From: Aquabacterium sp029268225
GTDB taxonomy: Bacteria; Pseudomonadota; Gammaproteobacteria; Burkholderiales; Burkholderiaceae_C
DNA: 64,000 nucleotides
Direction: 5' to 3'
Assembly (NCBI RefSeq): GCF_037482285.1
Contig: NZ_JBBEYB010000008.1
Coordinates: 124,001-188,000 of the forward strand
Every line of letters begins with the position of its first letter. Within the stretch, counting starts at the first letter, position 1. The notes under the pieces are model-generated. The model was not told where the DNA came from. It did not search any database and saw only the letters and a program-made list of their open reading frames with translations. A program made the translations under genes and the position numbers. This document shows positions 25,841 through 34,242 of the stretch, piece by piece.

Positions 25841-26152
25841 ATGCCGATTTATGCCTACCAGTGCACGTCCTGCGGTCACGCCAAGGACGTTTTGCAAAAA
25901 ATCTCTGATCCGGTGCTCACCACCTGCCCCGCCTGCGGCGCCGAGAGCTTCCAGAAGCAGATCACGGCTGCAGGCTTCCAACTCAAGGGTTCGGGCTGGT
26001 ATGTGACCGACTTCCGTGGCGGCTCGGGCGGTACCAGTGCCCCGGCCACAGGCGCCACCGCGGCAGCGGCTGCTCCTGCGCCGGCCGAAGCCAGCAGCGC
26101 AGGCAGCGACTCGGGCGGCACGCCATGCGGCGGCTCCTGCGCCTGCCACTGA
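25841..26152 (+). CDS. FmdB-family zinc ribbon protein
   Basis: A 103-residue protein whose first 40 residues form a zinc ribbon: MPIYAYQCTSCGHAKDVLQK with one CxxC, then CPACG as the second. The middle (GFQLKGSGWYVTDFR) is strongly conserved in FmdB-type proteins; the tail is Ala/Gly/Ser-rich and ends in CGGSCACH. FmdB family members are suspected regulators but without proven function. It precedes the DUF502 gene and aspS, a frequent betaproteobacterial arrangement. Confidence 0.85.
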   Translation: MPIYAYQCTSCGHAKDVLQKISDPVLTTCPACGAESFQKQITAAGFQLKGSGWYVTDFRGGSGGTSAPATGATAAAAAPAPAEASSAGSDSGGTPCGGSCACH

Positions 26153-26184
26153 GCGGCGCTTTTGCTTCACGCACTCGCCTGACA

Positions 26185-26214
26185 CAGCTTGGCCTGACAA
26201 TACAGGCCAAGCTG
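26185..26214 (+). repeat. Perfect 12-bp inverted repeat between fmdB and the DUF502 gene
   Basis: CAGCTTGGCCTG (26185-26196) and CAGGCCAAGCTG (26203-26214) form an unbroken 12-bp stem with a six-base ACAATA loop. No T-run follows on the plus strand. It could be a Rho-assisted terminator of fmdB, an RNA processing or stabilising hairpin, or an operator. Confidence 0.6.
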
Positions 26215-26258
26215 CCTGCCACGGCACCCGGCCTCGCGCCCTCTCCCCCCTCCCCAAC

Positions 26259-26891
26259 GTGAAGAAATACATCCTCACCGGCCTGCTCGTCTGGCTCCCC
26301 CTGGTGATCACCATCTGGGTGCTCAAGAGCGTGATCGGCACGCTCGACGACGTGTTTGCCTGGTTCATGGTCGTGGCGCGGACGGTGCTGCCGGTCAGCA
26401 TCCACCCTGTGCTGGCCGACTTGCAGCGTGTGCCTGGCCTGAGTGTCATCATCCTGGTCACAGCCTTGTGGCTGACCGGTGTGGCGGTCACCAACATGGT
26501 CGGGCAGTGGCTGCTCAACCGCTCCAACTGGGTGTTCTCGAACATCCCCATCGTCAAGAGCATCTACAACTCGGTCAAACAGGTCTCGGACACGCTGTTT
26601 TCCAGCAGCGGCCAGGCTTTCCGCGAGGCGGTGCTGGTTCAGTACCCCCGCAACGGCGCCTGGACCATCGCCTTCGTGACCGGCAAGCCTGACGGTGAAG
26701 TGGCCCAGAAACTGCCACCCGACATGGTGACGGTGTACGTGCCCACCACACCCAACCCAACCTCGGGTTTCATGCTGATCGTGCCCCGTGCCGAGGTCCA
26801 TCCTTTGCACATGTCGGTGGACGAAGCGCTCAAGTACATCATTTCGATGGGGGTGGTGTCGCCACCGGCCGCGCCAAACACCCATTCCTGA
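26259..26891 (+). CDS. DUF502 family membrane protein
   Basis: A 210-residue protein of the DUF502 family (PF04367). It starts at the GTG 26259, giving VKKYILTGLLVWLPLVITIWVLKSVIGTLDD, a first membrane helix; a second helix lies around residues 60-85 (LSVIILVTALWLTGVAVTNM). The rest is a soluble domain with the family stretches GRSNWVFSNIP-like and VFVPTTPNPTSG-like (here YVPTTPNPTSGFMLIV). The function is unknown. A longer frame upstream overlaps fmdB and is not coding. It is 69 bp before aspS. Confidence 0.85.
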   Translation: MKKYILTGLLVWLPLVITIWVLKSVIGTLDDVFAWFMVVARTVLPVSIHPVLADLQRVPGLSVIILVTALWLTGVAVTNMVGQWLLNRSNWVFSNIPIVKSIYNSVKQVSDTLFSSSGQAFREAVLVQYPRNGAWTIAFVTGKPDGEVAQKLPPDMVTVYVPTTPNPTSGFMLIVPRAEVHPLHMSVDEALKYIISMGVVSPPAAPNTHS

Positions 26892-26960
26892 ACGACAATC
26901 GAGGGTTTCGAGCCGGGCCTGTGCCCAGGCCGCACGAACCTCATTCCGGAGCTAACAACA

Positions 26961-28763
26961 ATGCGCACCACTTACTGTGGTCTGGTCAGCGAAGCGCTGA
27001 TGGGCCAGACCGTGACGCTGATGGGCTGGGCCCACCGTCGCCGCGACCACGGCGGCGTGATCTTCATCGACCTGCGTGACCGCGAAGGTCTGGTGCAGGT
27101 GGTGTTCGACCCTGACCGTGCCGACTCGTTCAAGATCGCCGAAGACGTGCGCAACGAGTTCTGCCTGAAGGTGACCGGCGTCGTGCGTGCCCGACCGGCT
27201 GGTACCGAAAACGTTGGCCTGACCAGCGGCAAGATCGAAGTGCTGGGCCACACCCTGGAAGTGCTGAACGCTTCGGTGACGCCGCCGTTCCAGCTGGACG
27301 ACGAAAACCTGTCGGAAACCACCCGCCTGACCCACCGCGTGCTGGACCTGCGTCGTCCTTACATGCAAAAGAACCTGATGCTGCGCTACCGCGTGGCAAT
27401 GGAAGCGCGCAAGTTCCTGGACGAGAACGGCTTCATCGACATCGAAACCCCGATGCTGACCAAGTCGACCCCGGAAGGTGCCCGCGACTACCTGGTGCCT
27501 TCGCGCGTGCACGACGGCCAGTTCTTCGCCCTGCCCCAGTCGCCCCAGCTGTTCAAGCAGCTTCTGATGGTGGCCGGCTACGACCGCTACTACCAGATCA
27601 CCAAGTGCTTCCGCGACGAAGACCTGCGTGCCGACCGTCAGCCCGAATTCACCCAGATCGATATTGAAACGAGCTTCCTGACCGAGCAGGAAATCCGTGA
27701 CATGTTCGAAGGCATGATCCGCCACGTCTTCATGAAGGCGCTGAATGTGGACCTGGGTGCCTACCCGGTCATGAAGTACGCTGATGCCATGCACCTGTAT
27801 GGCTCGGACAAGCCTGACCTGCGCGTCAAGCTGCAGTTCACCGAGCTGACCGACGTGATGGCCGACGTGGACTTCAAGGTCTTCTCGACCCCTGCCACCA
27901 CCAAGGGTGGCCGCGTGGTGGGTCTGTGCGTTCCCGGCGGCGGCGCCATGTCGCGCGGCGAGATCGATGCCTACACCGAGTTCGTCAAGATTTACGGCGC
28001 CAAGGGCCTGGCCTGGATCAAGGTCAACGAAGTGGCCAAGGGCCGTGAAGGTCTGCAGTCGCCCATCGTCAAGAACCTGCACGATGCCGCCATTGCCAAG
28101 ATCCTGGAGCGCACCGGCGCCAAGGACGGCGACCTGATCTTCTTCGGCGCCGACAAGGCCAAGATCGTCAACGACGCCATCGGCGCGCTGCGCCTGAAGG
28201 TGGGTCACTCCGACTTCGGCAAGAAGGCCGGCCTGTTCGAAGACCGCTGGGCGCCCCTGTGGGTGGTGGACTTCCCGATGTTCGAGTACGACGACGAGTC
28301 GGAGCGCTGGAACGCCGTGCACCACCCCTTCACCGCCCCGAAGGACGGCCACGAAGACCTGATGGACACCGATCCGGGTGCCTGCATCGCCAAGGCCTAC
28401 GACATGGTGCTCAATGGCTGGGAGTTGGGTGGCGGTTCGATCCGTATCCACCGCGCCGACGTGCAGTCCAAGGTGTTCAGCGCCCTGAACATCAGCAAGG
28501 AAGACGCCGCCGTGAAGTTCGGCTTCCTGCTGGACGCCCTGCAATACGGTGCGCCCCCGCACGGTGGTCTGGCCTTCGGTCTGGACCGCCTGGTCACGCT
28601 GATGACCAAGGCCGAGTCGATCCGCGACGTGATCGCCTTCCCGAAGACGCAACGCGCCCAGTGTCTGCTGACCGGCGCCCCGTCGAACGTGGACGAGAAG
28701 CAGCTGCGCGAGCTGCACATCCGCCTGCGCAACGCCGCCGCTGCGGCGCCGGCACAGGGCTGA
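26961..28763 (+). CDS. aspS: Aspartyl-tRNA synthetase
   Basis: Class IIb synthetase of 600 residues charging tRNA-Asp (possibly also tRNA-Asn). An N-terminal OB-fold anticodon domain, residues about 1-110 with RDREGLVQVVFDP, is followed by the class II core: the flipping/motif 2 region FRDEDLRADRQPEFTQID, the bacterial GAD insert at about 280-420, and motif 3 GLAFGLDRLVTL. CGGAGC precedes the ATG. A perfect rho-independent terminator follows the stop. Confidence 0.97.
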   Translation: MRTTYCGLVSEALMGQTVTLMGWAHRRRDHGGVIFIDLRDREGLVQVVFDPDRADSFKIAEDVRNEFCLKVTGVVRARPAGTENVGLTSGKIEVLGHTLEVLNASVTPPFQLDDENLSETTRLTHRVLDLRRPYMQKNLMLRYRVAMEARKFLDENGFIDIETPMLTKSTPEGARDYLVPSRVHDGQFFALPQSPQLFKQLLMVAGYDRYYQITKCFRDEDLRADRQPEFTQIDIETSFLTEQEIRDMFEGMIRHVFMKALNVDLGAYPVMKYADAMHLYGSDKPDLRVKLQFTELTDVMADVDFKVFSTPATTKGGRVVGLCVPGGGAMSRGEIDAYTEFVKIYGAKGLAWIKVNEVAKGREGLQSPIVKNLHDAAIAKILERTGAKDGDLIFFGADKAKIVNDAIGALRLKVGHSDFGKKAGLFEDRWAPLWVVDFPMFEYDDESERWNAVHHPFTAPKDGHEDLMDTDPGACIAKAYDMVLNGWELGGGSIRIHRADVQSKVFSALNISKEDAAVKFGFLLDALQYGAPPHGGLAFGLDRLVTLMTKAESIRDVIAFPKTQRAQCLLTGAPSNVDEKQLRELHIRLRNAAAAAPAQG

Positions 28764-28799
28764 TCGACCCGAGCGCCCGCATGGCGCATCTGGGCATGA

Positions 28800-28824
28800 G
28801 GCCACCCTGCAGGGTGGCCTTTTT
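28800..28824 (+). terminator. Rho-independent terminator of aspS
   Basis: GGCCACCCTG and CAGGGTGGCC make a perfect 20-bp palindrome (28800-28819) directly followed by five T residues. It is 37 bp after the aspS stop and just ahead of nudB. Confidence 0.85.
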
Positions 28825-28869
28825 CATGATGAAACACCCGGCATGAATGCGCGTGCCACACTGTCTTTC

Positions 28870-29361
28870 ATGAACGAACAAGCGTTTCCGAAAATCCCGC
28901 AATCGGTGCTGGTGGTGATCTACACCCCGCAGCGCGAGGTCTTGCTGATCGAGCGGGCCAAGCAGCCGGGGTTCTGGCAGAGCGTGACGGGATCCAAGGA
29001 CCATCTGGACGAACCCTGGGTGGACACCGCCATTCGCGAGGTGTGGGAGGAAACCGGCATCCAGGTGGGATCAGATCAGGTGCCACGCAGCGCGCTGCAG
29101 GACTGGGGCGTGGAGAACGTCTACGAGATCTACCCCGTGTGGCGTCATCGCTATGCGCCCGGCGTGACGCACAACACCGAGCATGTGTTCGGCCTGTGCG
29201 TGCCGCGTGACATCCCCATCACGCTGGCGCCGCGCGAGCACATCGCTCACGTCTGGCTGCCCTGGCAGGAGGCGGCCGACCGCTGCTTCTCGCCGTCGAA
29301 CGCCGAGGCGATTTTGCAACTCAGCCAGCGTGACGCCACCCCGGCGCACCTGCTATCGTAG
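28870..29361 (+). CDS. nudB: Dihydroneopterin triphosphate diphosphatase (Nudix)
   Basis: Nudix hydrolase of 163 residues, likely removing pyrophosphate from dihydroneopterin triphosphate in folate synthesis. The N-terminal IPQSVLVVIYTPQREVLLIER and FWQSVTGS closely follow NudB. The Nudix box is readable as GSKDHLDEPWVDTAIREVWEETGI with the REVWEE core. The ATG at 28870 matches the NudB start; an ATG at 28843 would add nine residues. A terminator upstream separates it from aspS, so it needs its own promoter, which I cannot identify. Confidence 0.85.
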   Translation: MNEQAFPKIPQSVLVVIYTPQREVLLIERAKQPGFWQSVTGSKDHLDEPWVDTAIREVWEETGIQVGSDQVPRSALQDWGVENVYEIYPVWRHRYAPGVTHNTEHVFGLCVPRDIPITLAPREHIAHVWLPWQEAADRCFSPSNAEAILQLSQRDATPAHLLS

Positions 29362-29409
29362 AGAGCGTGGTGCCGCCATCGCGACACACTTTGCCGCAGG
29401 AATGTACCC

Positions 29410-30222
29410 GTGCTCAAACCGCTTCAGTCTTCCCTGCTTCCCCCGTCTCAGCGCAACGCACGCCATCTGCGCGTGGCGACGTACAACATCCACAAGGGTG
29501 TGCGCGGCATGGGGCCCACCAAGCGCCTGGAGATCCACAACCTGAGTGACGCCGTGGAGGCGCTGGACGCCGACATCGTGTGCCTGCAGGAGGTGCGCCA
29601 GTTCAACCATGCCGAGGCGCGGCGCTTTTCGCACACGCAGTTTGGCCCGGACGCCTGGCCCAGCACGCCTCAGGCGGAGTACCTGGCGCCAGAAGGCTAT
29701 GAAGTGGCCTACCGCACCAATGCCGTCACCAAGCATGGCGAACACGGCAATGCACTGCTGGCGCGCTGGCCGCTGGGCGCCATCGGCCACCACAATGTGT
29801 CCGACCACCGCTTCGAGCAGCGCGGCCTCTTGCACGTGCCGGTCAGTTGGCGGGGTGTCGAGGTGCACGTGGTGGTGGTGCACCTGGGCCTGATCCATGC
29901 CAGCCGCGTGCGCCAGGCGGAACGCTTGGCCGCGCTGGTGCAGCACGAACTCCCGGCCGGGGCCCCCGTGGTGGTGGCCGGGGACTTCAACGACTGGAAC
30001 GAAAAGCTCGACAGCATCCTGGCCGAAGGCGGTTTGAACCGCGCCACGCTGGGCAACGAGGCCCGCACGGCCACCTACCCGTCGCGCATTCCGGTGCTGT
30101 CGCTGGACCGGGTCTACACGCGCGGCATGCACTGCAAGTCGATCATGGTGCCGCGGGGCAGCACCTGGGCCAAGCTGTCCGATCACCTGCCGCTGGTGGC
30201 GGAGCTGGATCTGAACGCCTGA
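29410..30222 (+). CDS. Endonuclease/exonuclease/phosphatase family protein (YbhP-like)
   Basis: A 270-residue metal-dependent phosphoesterase of the DNase I-like superfamily. Signatures: VATYNIHKGVRG at the N-terminus (metal-binding Asn), CLQEVRQF (catalytic Glu), VVVAGDFNDWN (Asp, Asn) and LSDHLPLVAEL (Asp-His). It starts at a GTG with AGGA eight bases ahead. Its stop overlaps the clsB start (TGATG), the same pairing as ybhP-clsB in E. coli, which suggests a job in lipid metabolism, but the substrate is unknown. Confidence 0.85.
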   Translation: MLKPLQSSLLPPSQRNARHLRVATYNIHKGVRGMGPTKRLEIHNLSDAVEALDADIVCLQEVRQFNHAEARRFSHTQFGPDAWPSTPQAEYLAPEGYEVAYRTNAVTKHGEHGNALLARWPLGAIGHHNVSDHRFEQRGLLHVPVSWRGVEVHVVVVHLGLIHASRVRQAERLAALVQHELPAGAPVVVAGDFNDWNEKLDSILAEGGLNRATLGNEARTATYPSRIPVLSLDRVYTRGMHCKSIMVPRGSTWAKLSDHLPLVAELDLNA

Positions 30223-31586
30223 TGCCCCCGATGAGTCGTCCGCCGGACAAGGATCACTGGACCCCAGGCGTCGTCGAACACAGCGACCACCCACCCGAAG
30301 GCTGGCTGGCGGCCCTGGCCTGGTACACGCAGCGCAAGCCGGTGTTCACCGGCGGCAATCAGGTCAGCTTGCTGCAGGGCGGTCGCGCCCTGTTCCCCGC
30401 CTTGTGCGAGCGCATTGATCAGGCACAGCGGTCGGTGTGGATGGCGCTGTACATCGTGTCGCCGCTGGGTCAAAGCAGCGCGGTGCTGCAGTCGCTGATG
30501 AGGGCGGCCCGGCGCGGGGTCGAGGTGTCGATGGTGGTGGACGGCGTGGGCTCGCGCGATGCGCCTGCAAGCCTGTGGCGAGCGCTTGAAGACGCGGGGG
30601 TGAGGCTGGTGGTCTACAAGCCGCTGCATTGGCTGTGGGGGCTGATGGACGCGGGCCAGTGGCGGCGCATGCACCTCAAGCTGTGCGTGGTCGATGATGC
30701 CGTGGGGTTCATTGGCGGCATCAATCTGATCGACGATCACTACGATCTGAGCCATGGCTGGTCGGAGAACCCGCGCCTGGACTATGCGGTGTCGGTGCAG
30801 GGGCCGGTGGTGATGCCGGTGCTGCACACCATCCGGGCCATGTGGACGCGGGCCCAGTTTGGCCGCGACTGGCGCGACGACCTGGTCCAGTGGGTGCAGG
30901 ATCCGCACCGCCTGCAGCGCCTCAAGCAGATGTGGCAAAGCGCCCTGTTGCGCCTGAGCCCGCAAGAACAGGCGCAGCTGATCGGTGATGGCGACAACGC
31001 CGAGCCAATGCGCAGCGCCTTCGTGTTGCGCGACAACCTGCGCCAGCGGCGCACGATCGAGCAGGCCGCCCTGCGGGCCATTGTGCAGGCGCGTCATTGC
31101 ATCGACATCGTGACGCCCTACTTCTACCCACGGCGCGCCATGCGCCGGGCGCTGCGTGCGGCGGCCGAGCGCGGCGTGACGGTGCGCCTGTTGCTGCAGG
31201 GCAAGCTCGACTACCGCATCGCCGGCATCGCCGCGCAGGTGCTGTACGACGAGTTGCAGCAGGTGGGCGTGCGCATCTTCGAATACCAGCCGGCGTTCCT
31301 GCACGCCAAGGTTCTGTGTGTGGACGAAGAGTGGGCCACGGTGGGGTCGTCCAACCTCGATCCGCTGTCGATGGTGTTGAACCTTGAGGGCAACCTGATC
31401 GTGCGCGACCGAGGCTTTGTGCGCACCTTGTCCCAGTCTTTGCAGGCCGACTTTGCACAGAGCCGCGAGGTGCCGCCGCCAGGCACGCTGAACGACCGAC
31501 GGCGGCGGACGCGGGTGCGCCGGGCAGTGGTGGCCTTTCTGGCGAAGGCTTACCTGCGGCTGGCGGGGTCGACCGGACGGTACTGA
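30222..31586 (+). CDS. clsB: Cardiolipin synthase B
   Basis: Phospholipase D-superfamily enzyme of 454 residues that forms cardiolipin from phosphatidylglycerol. Two HKD motifs are visible: HLKLCVVDDAVGFIGGIN in the first half and HAKVLCVDEEWATVGSSN in the second. No N-terminal membrane helix is present, unlike ClsA, which favours ClsB. The start overlaps the stop of the endonuclease-family gene by one base. The 3' end overlaps the convergent cobC-type gene by 37 bp. Confidence 0.87.
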   Translation: MPPMSRPPDKDHWTPGVVEHSDHPPEGWLAALAWYTQRKPVFTGGNQVSLLQGGRALFPALCERIDQAQRSVWMALYIVSPLGQSSAVLQSLMRAARRGVEVSMVVDGVGSRDAPASLWRALEDAGVRLVVYKPLHWLWGLMDAGQWRRMHLKLCVVDDAVGFIGGINLIDDHYDLSHGWSENPRLDYAVSVQGPVVMPVLHTIRAMWTRAQFGRDWRDDLVQWVQDPHRLQRLKQMWQSALLRLSPQEQAQLIGDGDNAEPMRSAFVLRDNLRQRRTIEQAALRAIVQARHCIDIVTPYFYPRRAMRRALRAAAERGVTVRLLLQGKLDYRIAGIAAQVLYDELQQVGVRIFEYQPAFLHAKVLCVDEEWATVGSSNLDPLSMVLNLEGNLIVRDRGFVRTLSQSLQADFAQSREVPPPGTLNDRRRRTRVRRAVVAFLAKAYLRLAGSTGRY

Positions 31587-32188
31587 AGCGGAGCCGCCGG
31601 CAGGACACAGCATTCGCCATAGCGGGGTGCAGCCGGCCATTGGCTGGGCTGAGCCGGTGCGGTGGCGTAGCGGGTCACCCATCGGGCCGACAGGATCCAG
31701 CCTGCGTGGGCGATGATCAAGCGGGGGGCTGTTTCGGCACAGGTCTCTGCCTGGAACGGAAGATCGTCTTGCGCTGTGAAGCACACCAGGCCCTGAGCCA
31801 CGCGGTGAAGCATGGCCTGCAAGGTTTCGCCGCCGCCGGGCGCATGGTGCGCGAAATCACCGCACCAGGCGTCGACGTCGGCATGCGCGATCTGCGGCCA
31901 GTGGAGACCATCCCAGGCACCGAAGTCCATCTCCAGCAGCGTGTCGTCGATGTGGTGACGCCAGCCCCAGCGGCGCAATTGTCGGCCGACGGCGGCGCAG
32001 CGTTGCAATGGCGAGCTGTGCACGACGCGCGGCCAGCCATGGCGGCGTGCCGCCTGCCGGATGCGATGCGCCAGACGCTTGGCCTTGCGACGGTCCACCG
32101 GCAGATCGGTGCGGCCGATGCAGCGCCCTTCGGCACCGATGGGCCGTGGGTGACGCCAGGCGACCACGTGGGGCGCGATCATCGTCAT
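31550..32188 (-). CDS. cobC: Histidine phosphatase family protein, probable alpha-ribazole phosphatase
   Basis: Phosphoglycerate-mutase-like phosphatase of 212 residues. The N-terminal catalytic motif reads WRHPRP (His in RHP rather than the commoner RHG), followed by GRTDLPV, a pattern typical of CobC-type phosphatases. The second catalytic His is in IIAHAGWI and the conserved Glu in EMDFGAWDG. As the last gene of the cobalamin block, 10 bp after cobS, it most likely removes phosphate from alpha-ribazole 5'-phosphate or adenosylcobalamin 5'-phosphate. The gene end runs 37 bp into clsB on the other strand. Confidence 0.75.
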   Translation of the reverse strand: MTMIAPHVVAWRHPRPIGAEGRCIGRTDLPVDRRKAKRLAHRIRQAARRHGWPRVVHSSPLQRCAAVGRQLRRWGWRHHIDDTLLEMDFGAWDGLHWPQIAHADVDAWCGDFAHHAPGGGETLQAMLHRVAQGLVCFTAQDDLPFQAETCAETAPRLIIAHAGWILSARWVTRYATAPAQPSQWPAAPRYGECCVLPAAPLQYRPVDPASRR

Positions 32189-32198
32189 GCTGGCCGCC

Positions 32199-33068
32199 TC
32201 ATCCTATCGGATGGATGACGGTGAGCCAGGCCAGCAGGCCCATCACCTCGGTGAGCTGCTGCGTGGCACCCAGGGTGTCGCCGGTGAAGCCGCCCAGGCG
32301 ACGCTTGAACCAGCGCCAGCACACGATGGCACCGATGAGCATGGCCAGGGCCGCACGCCCCAAGGCCATCGTCAAGGTGCCCGTGGGCCAGCCCGACTGG
32401 GCCAGCCACAGCCACATCAGTCCGGCGACGACCAAGGTCCAGGCCGTGGCGGCCATCACCTGCCCCCAGCTGGCCTGCAGGCCCAGGGGCTTGGCCTTGG
32501 CATGCGCAAGGTCGCCCCCATAGGGCAGCAGCCGCATCAGCCACACGGCCATCAGACGGGAGCCGGTGTGGCACCAGATCAGCGCCATCATGGTCCAAGC
32601 CAGCAGCACCTGGTGGATGTGGCTGCTCTGGGCGTTGTTGAGCTCGCTCACCACCGGCGTGGCCAGGGAGCTCAAGGTGGCGGCCTTGAGCCCCTGCAGC
32701 AGAATCAGGCCGAGCGAGCCGTAGGAGCCAATGCGCGAGTCCTTCATGATCTCCAGCGCACGCTCGCGGCTGACACTGCCGCCCAGGGCATCGCAGGTGT
32801 CGGCCCAGCCGTCTTCGTGGAAGCCGCCGGTGAGCCAGATGGTGAAGGCCATCGACAAGATGACCGCCACCAGTGGCGGCCACCAGTTGGCGGCCAAGGC
32901 CAGCATCAAGGCGCCAGCACAGCCGACCAGCGCCCCGACCAGCGGGAAGTAGCGCTGACAGGACTGCAGCCAGTCCGGGTGGTAGCCCACCCAGGCGGGC
33001 ACGGGCACCCGCGTGAAGAACTGCAGGGCGATGAGGAACAGGCGGACTTCGTGGATTAGGAAACGCAT
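32199..33068 (-). CDS. cobS: Adenosylcobinamide-GDP ribazoletransferase (cobalamin synthase)
   Basis: Inner-membrane enzyme of 289 residues that joins adenosylcobinamide-GDP to alpha-ribazole, the last step of cobalamin assembly. The N-terminus FLIALQFFTRVPVP and the segment GFHEDGWADTCDALGGSVSRERALEIMKDSRIG, with its acidic residues, are hallmarks of CobS. Six or more membrane helices follow. The ATG at 33068 is used; a longer frame reaches 33164 into cobT. It lies 22 bp after cobT. Confidence 0.93.
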   Translation of the reverse strand: MRFLIHEVRLFLIALQFFTRVPVPAWVGYHPDWLQSCQRYFPLVGALVGCAGALMLALAANWWPPLVAVILSMAFTIWLTGGFHEDGWADTCDALGGSVSRERALEIMKDSRIGSYGSLGLILLQGLKAATLSSLATPVVSELNNAQSSHIHQVLLAWTMMALIWCHTGSRLMAVWLMRLLPYGGDLAHAKAKPLGLQASWGQVMAATAWTLVVAGLMWLWLAQSGWPTGTLTMALGRAALAMLIGAIVCWRWFKRRLGGFTGDTLGATQQLTEVMGLLAWLTVIHPIG

Positions 33069-33090
33069 GGGGGCATCTTGCCTGGTTTGC

Positions 33091-34164
33091 TCACTGCGCC
33101 TGAGACTGGCCGGCATCCGACTCGGAATCGCTGACACCGGCGGCGTCGAAGCTGGCCATGTCACGCAGGATGGCGCAGGCCGACTCCAGCAGGGGCCAGG
33201 CCAGCGCAGCCCCTGAGCCCTCGCCCAGACGCAGGCCGAGTTGCAGCAGGGCTTGCGCCTTCAGGTGGCCGAGCAGGATCACATGACCGGGTTCGTCGGA
33301 CTGGTGCGAGAACACGCAGCGTTGCAGCACCAGCGGTTGCAGGCGGGCGGCCACCAGCACCGCACTGGTGGTGATGAAACCGTCGACCAGGATGACGCGG
33401 TTCTCGGCGGCGGCTTGCAGCACGGCGCCCACCATCTGCGCGATCTCGAAACCGCCGAAGGCTGCAAGGGCCTCCAGCGGAGACTGGGCAGCCGGGTGAC
33501 GCATGAGGACTTCGTTGAGCACGGCGCGCTTGTGGACGAGCGCGGTGTCGCTGAGGCCGGTGCCGCGGCCGGTGCATAGGTCAAGCGACTCGCCGGTCAG
33601 GCGTGCCATCAGCAAGGAGGCGCTGGAGGTGTTGCCGATGCCCATCTCGCCGAGCAGCAGCGCGTTGCCAGGCAGGCCGCGCACCAGGTCCTGGCCGTGG
33701 CGCACGGCGGCCTCGCACTGCTCGGGGGTCATGGCGGCTTTCGCGGAGCAATCGGCCGTGCCGGGTGCCACCTTGCGGATCTGCAGGCCGGGGCGCGGTG
33801 TGAAGTCATGGGCCACACCGCAGTCCACCACGGTCATGGCGACGCCATGCTGGCGGCACAGCACGCTGACGGCGGCGCCACCGGCGAGGAAGTTTTCGAT
33901 CATCTGCCAGGTGACGTCGCTGGGGTAGGCCGAGACACCGCGGGCAGTGAGGCCGTGGTCGCCGGCGAAGACCACCATCTGCGGATCGACCAGGCGGGGT
34001 TGCTCGCTGCGCAGCACCAGGCCGATGCGATGGGCCAAGGCCTCCAGGCGACCCAGGGCCCCGATGGGCTTGGTCTTGCGGTCGATGACGTGGTGCAGTC
34101 GGTCGGACAGGAAGGCGTCGTTCAGGTCGGCGATAGGGGCGAACGTCAGAGAGGAAGAAGTCAT
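33091..34164 (-). CDS. cobT: Nicotinate-nucleotide--dimethylbenzimidazole phosphoribosyltransferase
   Basis: Makes alpha-ribazole 5'-phosphate, the lower-ligand nucleotide of cobalamin, from dimethylbenzimidazole and nicotinate mononucleotide. The 357-residue protein has the typical KTKPIGALGRLE near the N-terminus, VVFAGDHGLTARGVSAYPS, GEMGIGNTSSAS and the catalytic Glu in RLGEGSGAALA near the C-terminus. Start ATG at 34164. It follows cobQ by 78 bp, the largest gap in the cobalamin block, with no obvious promoter or terminator in it. Confidence 0.95.
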   Translation of the reverse strand: MTSSSLTFAPIADLNDAFLSDRLHHVIDRKTKPIGALGRLEALAHRIGLVLRSEQPRLVDPQMVVFAGDHGLTARGVSAYPSDVTWQMIENFLAGGAAVSVLCRQHGVAMTVVDCGVAHDFTPRPGLQIRKVAPGTADCSAKAAMTPEQCEAAVRHGQDLVRGLPGNALLLGEMGIGNTSSASLLMARLTGESLDLCTGRGTGLSDTALVHKRAVLNEVLMRHPAAQSPLEALAAFGGFEIAQMVGAVLQAAAENRVILVDGFITTSAVLVAARLQPLVLQRCVFSHQSDEPGHVILLGHLKAQALLQLGLRLGEGSGAALAWPLLESACAILRDMASFDAAGVSDSESDAGQSQAQ

Positions 34165-34242
34165 GATGAAGCGATGTGAGAAGTGAACGTGTGAGTCAGT
34201 TGCAGGCGTGCAAGCCTGCGATGGATGACGCATTCGTCCCCG

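Noticed and set aside
26952..28805. 617-codon minus-strand open frame over aspS
   Set aside because: Complete antisense overlap with aspartyl-tRNA synthetase; His/Val/Gln-rich shadow translation.
31550..32188. Loss of activity in the CobC-type phosphatase because RHG is RHP
   Set aside because: The His is intact and the RHPxP form followed by GRTDLP is, as far as I know, normal for this branch, so it is not evidence of inactivation.
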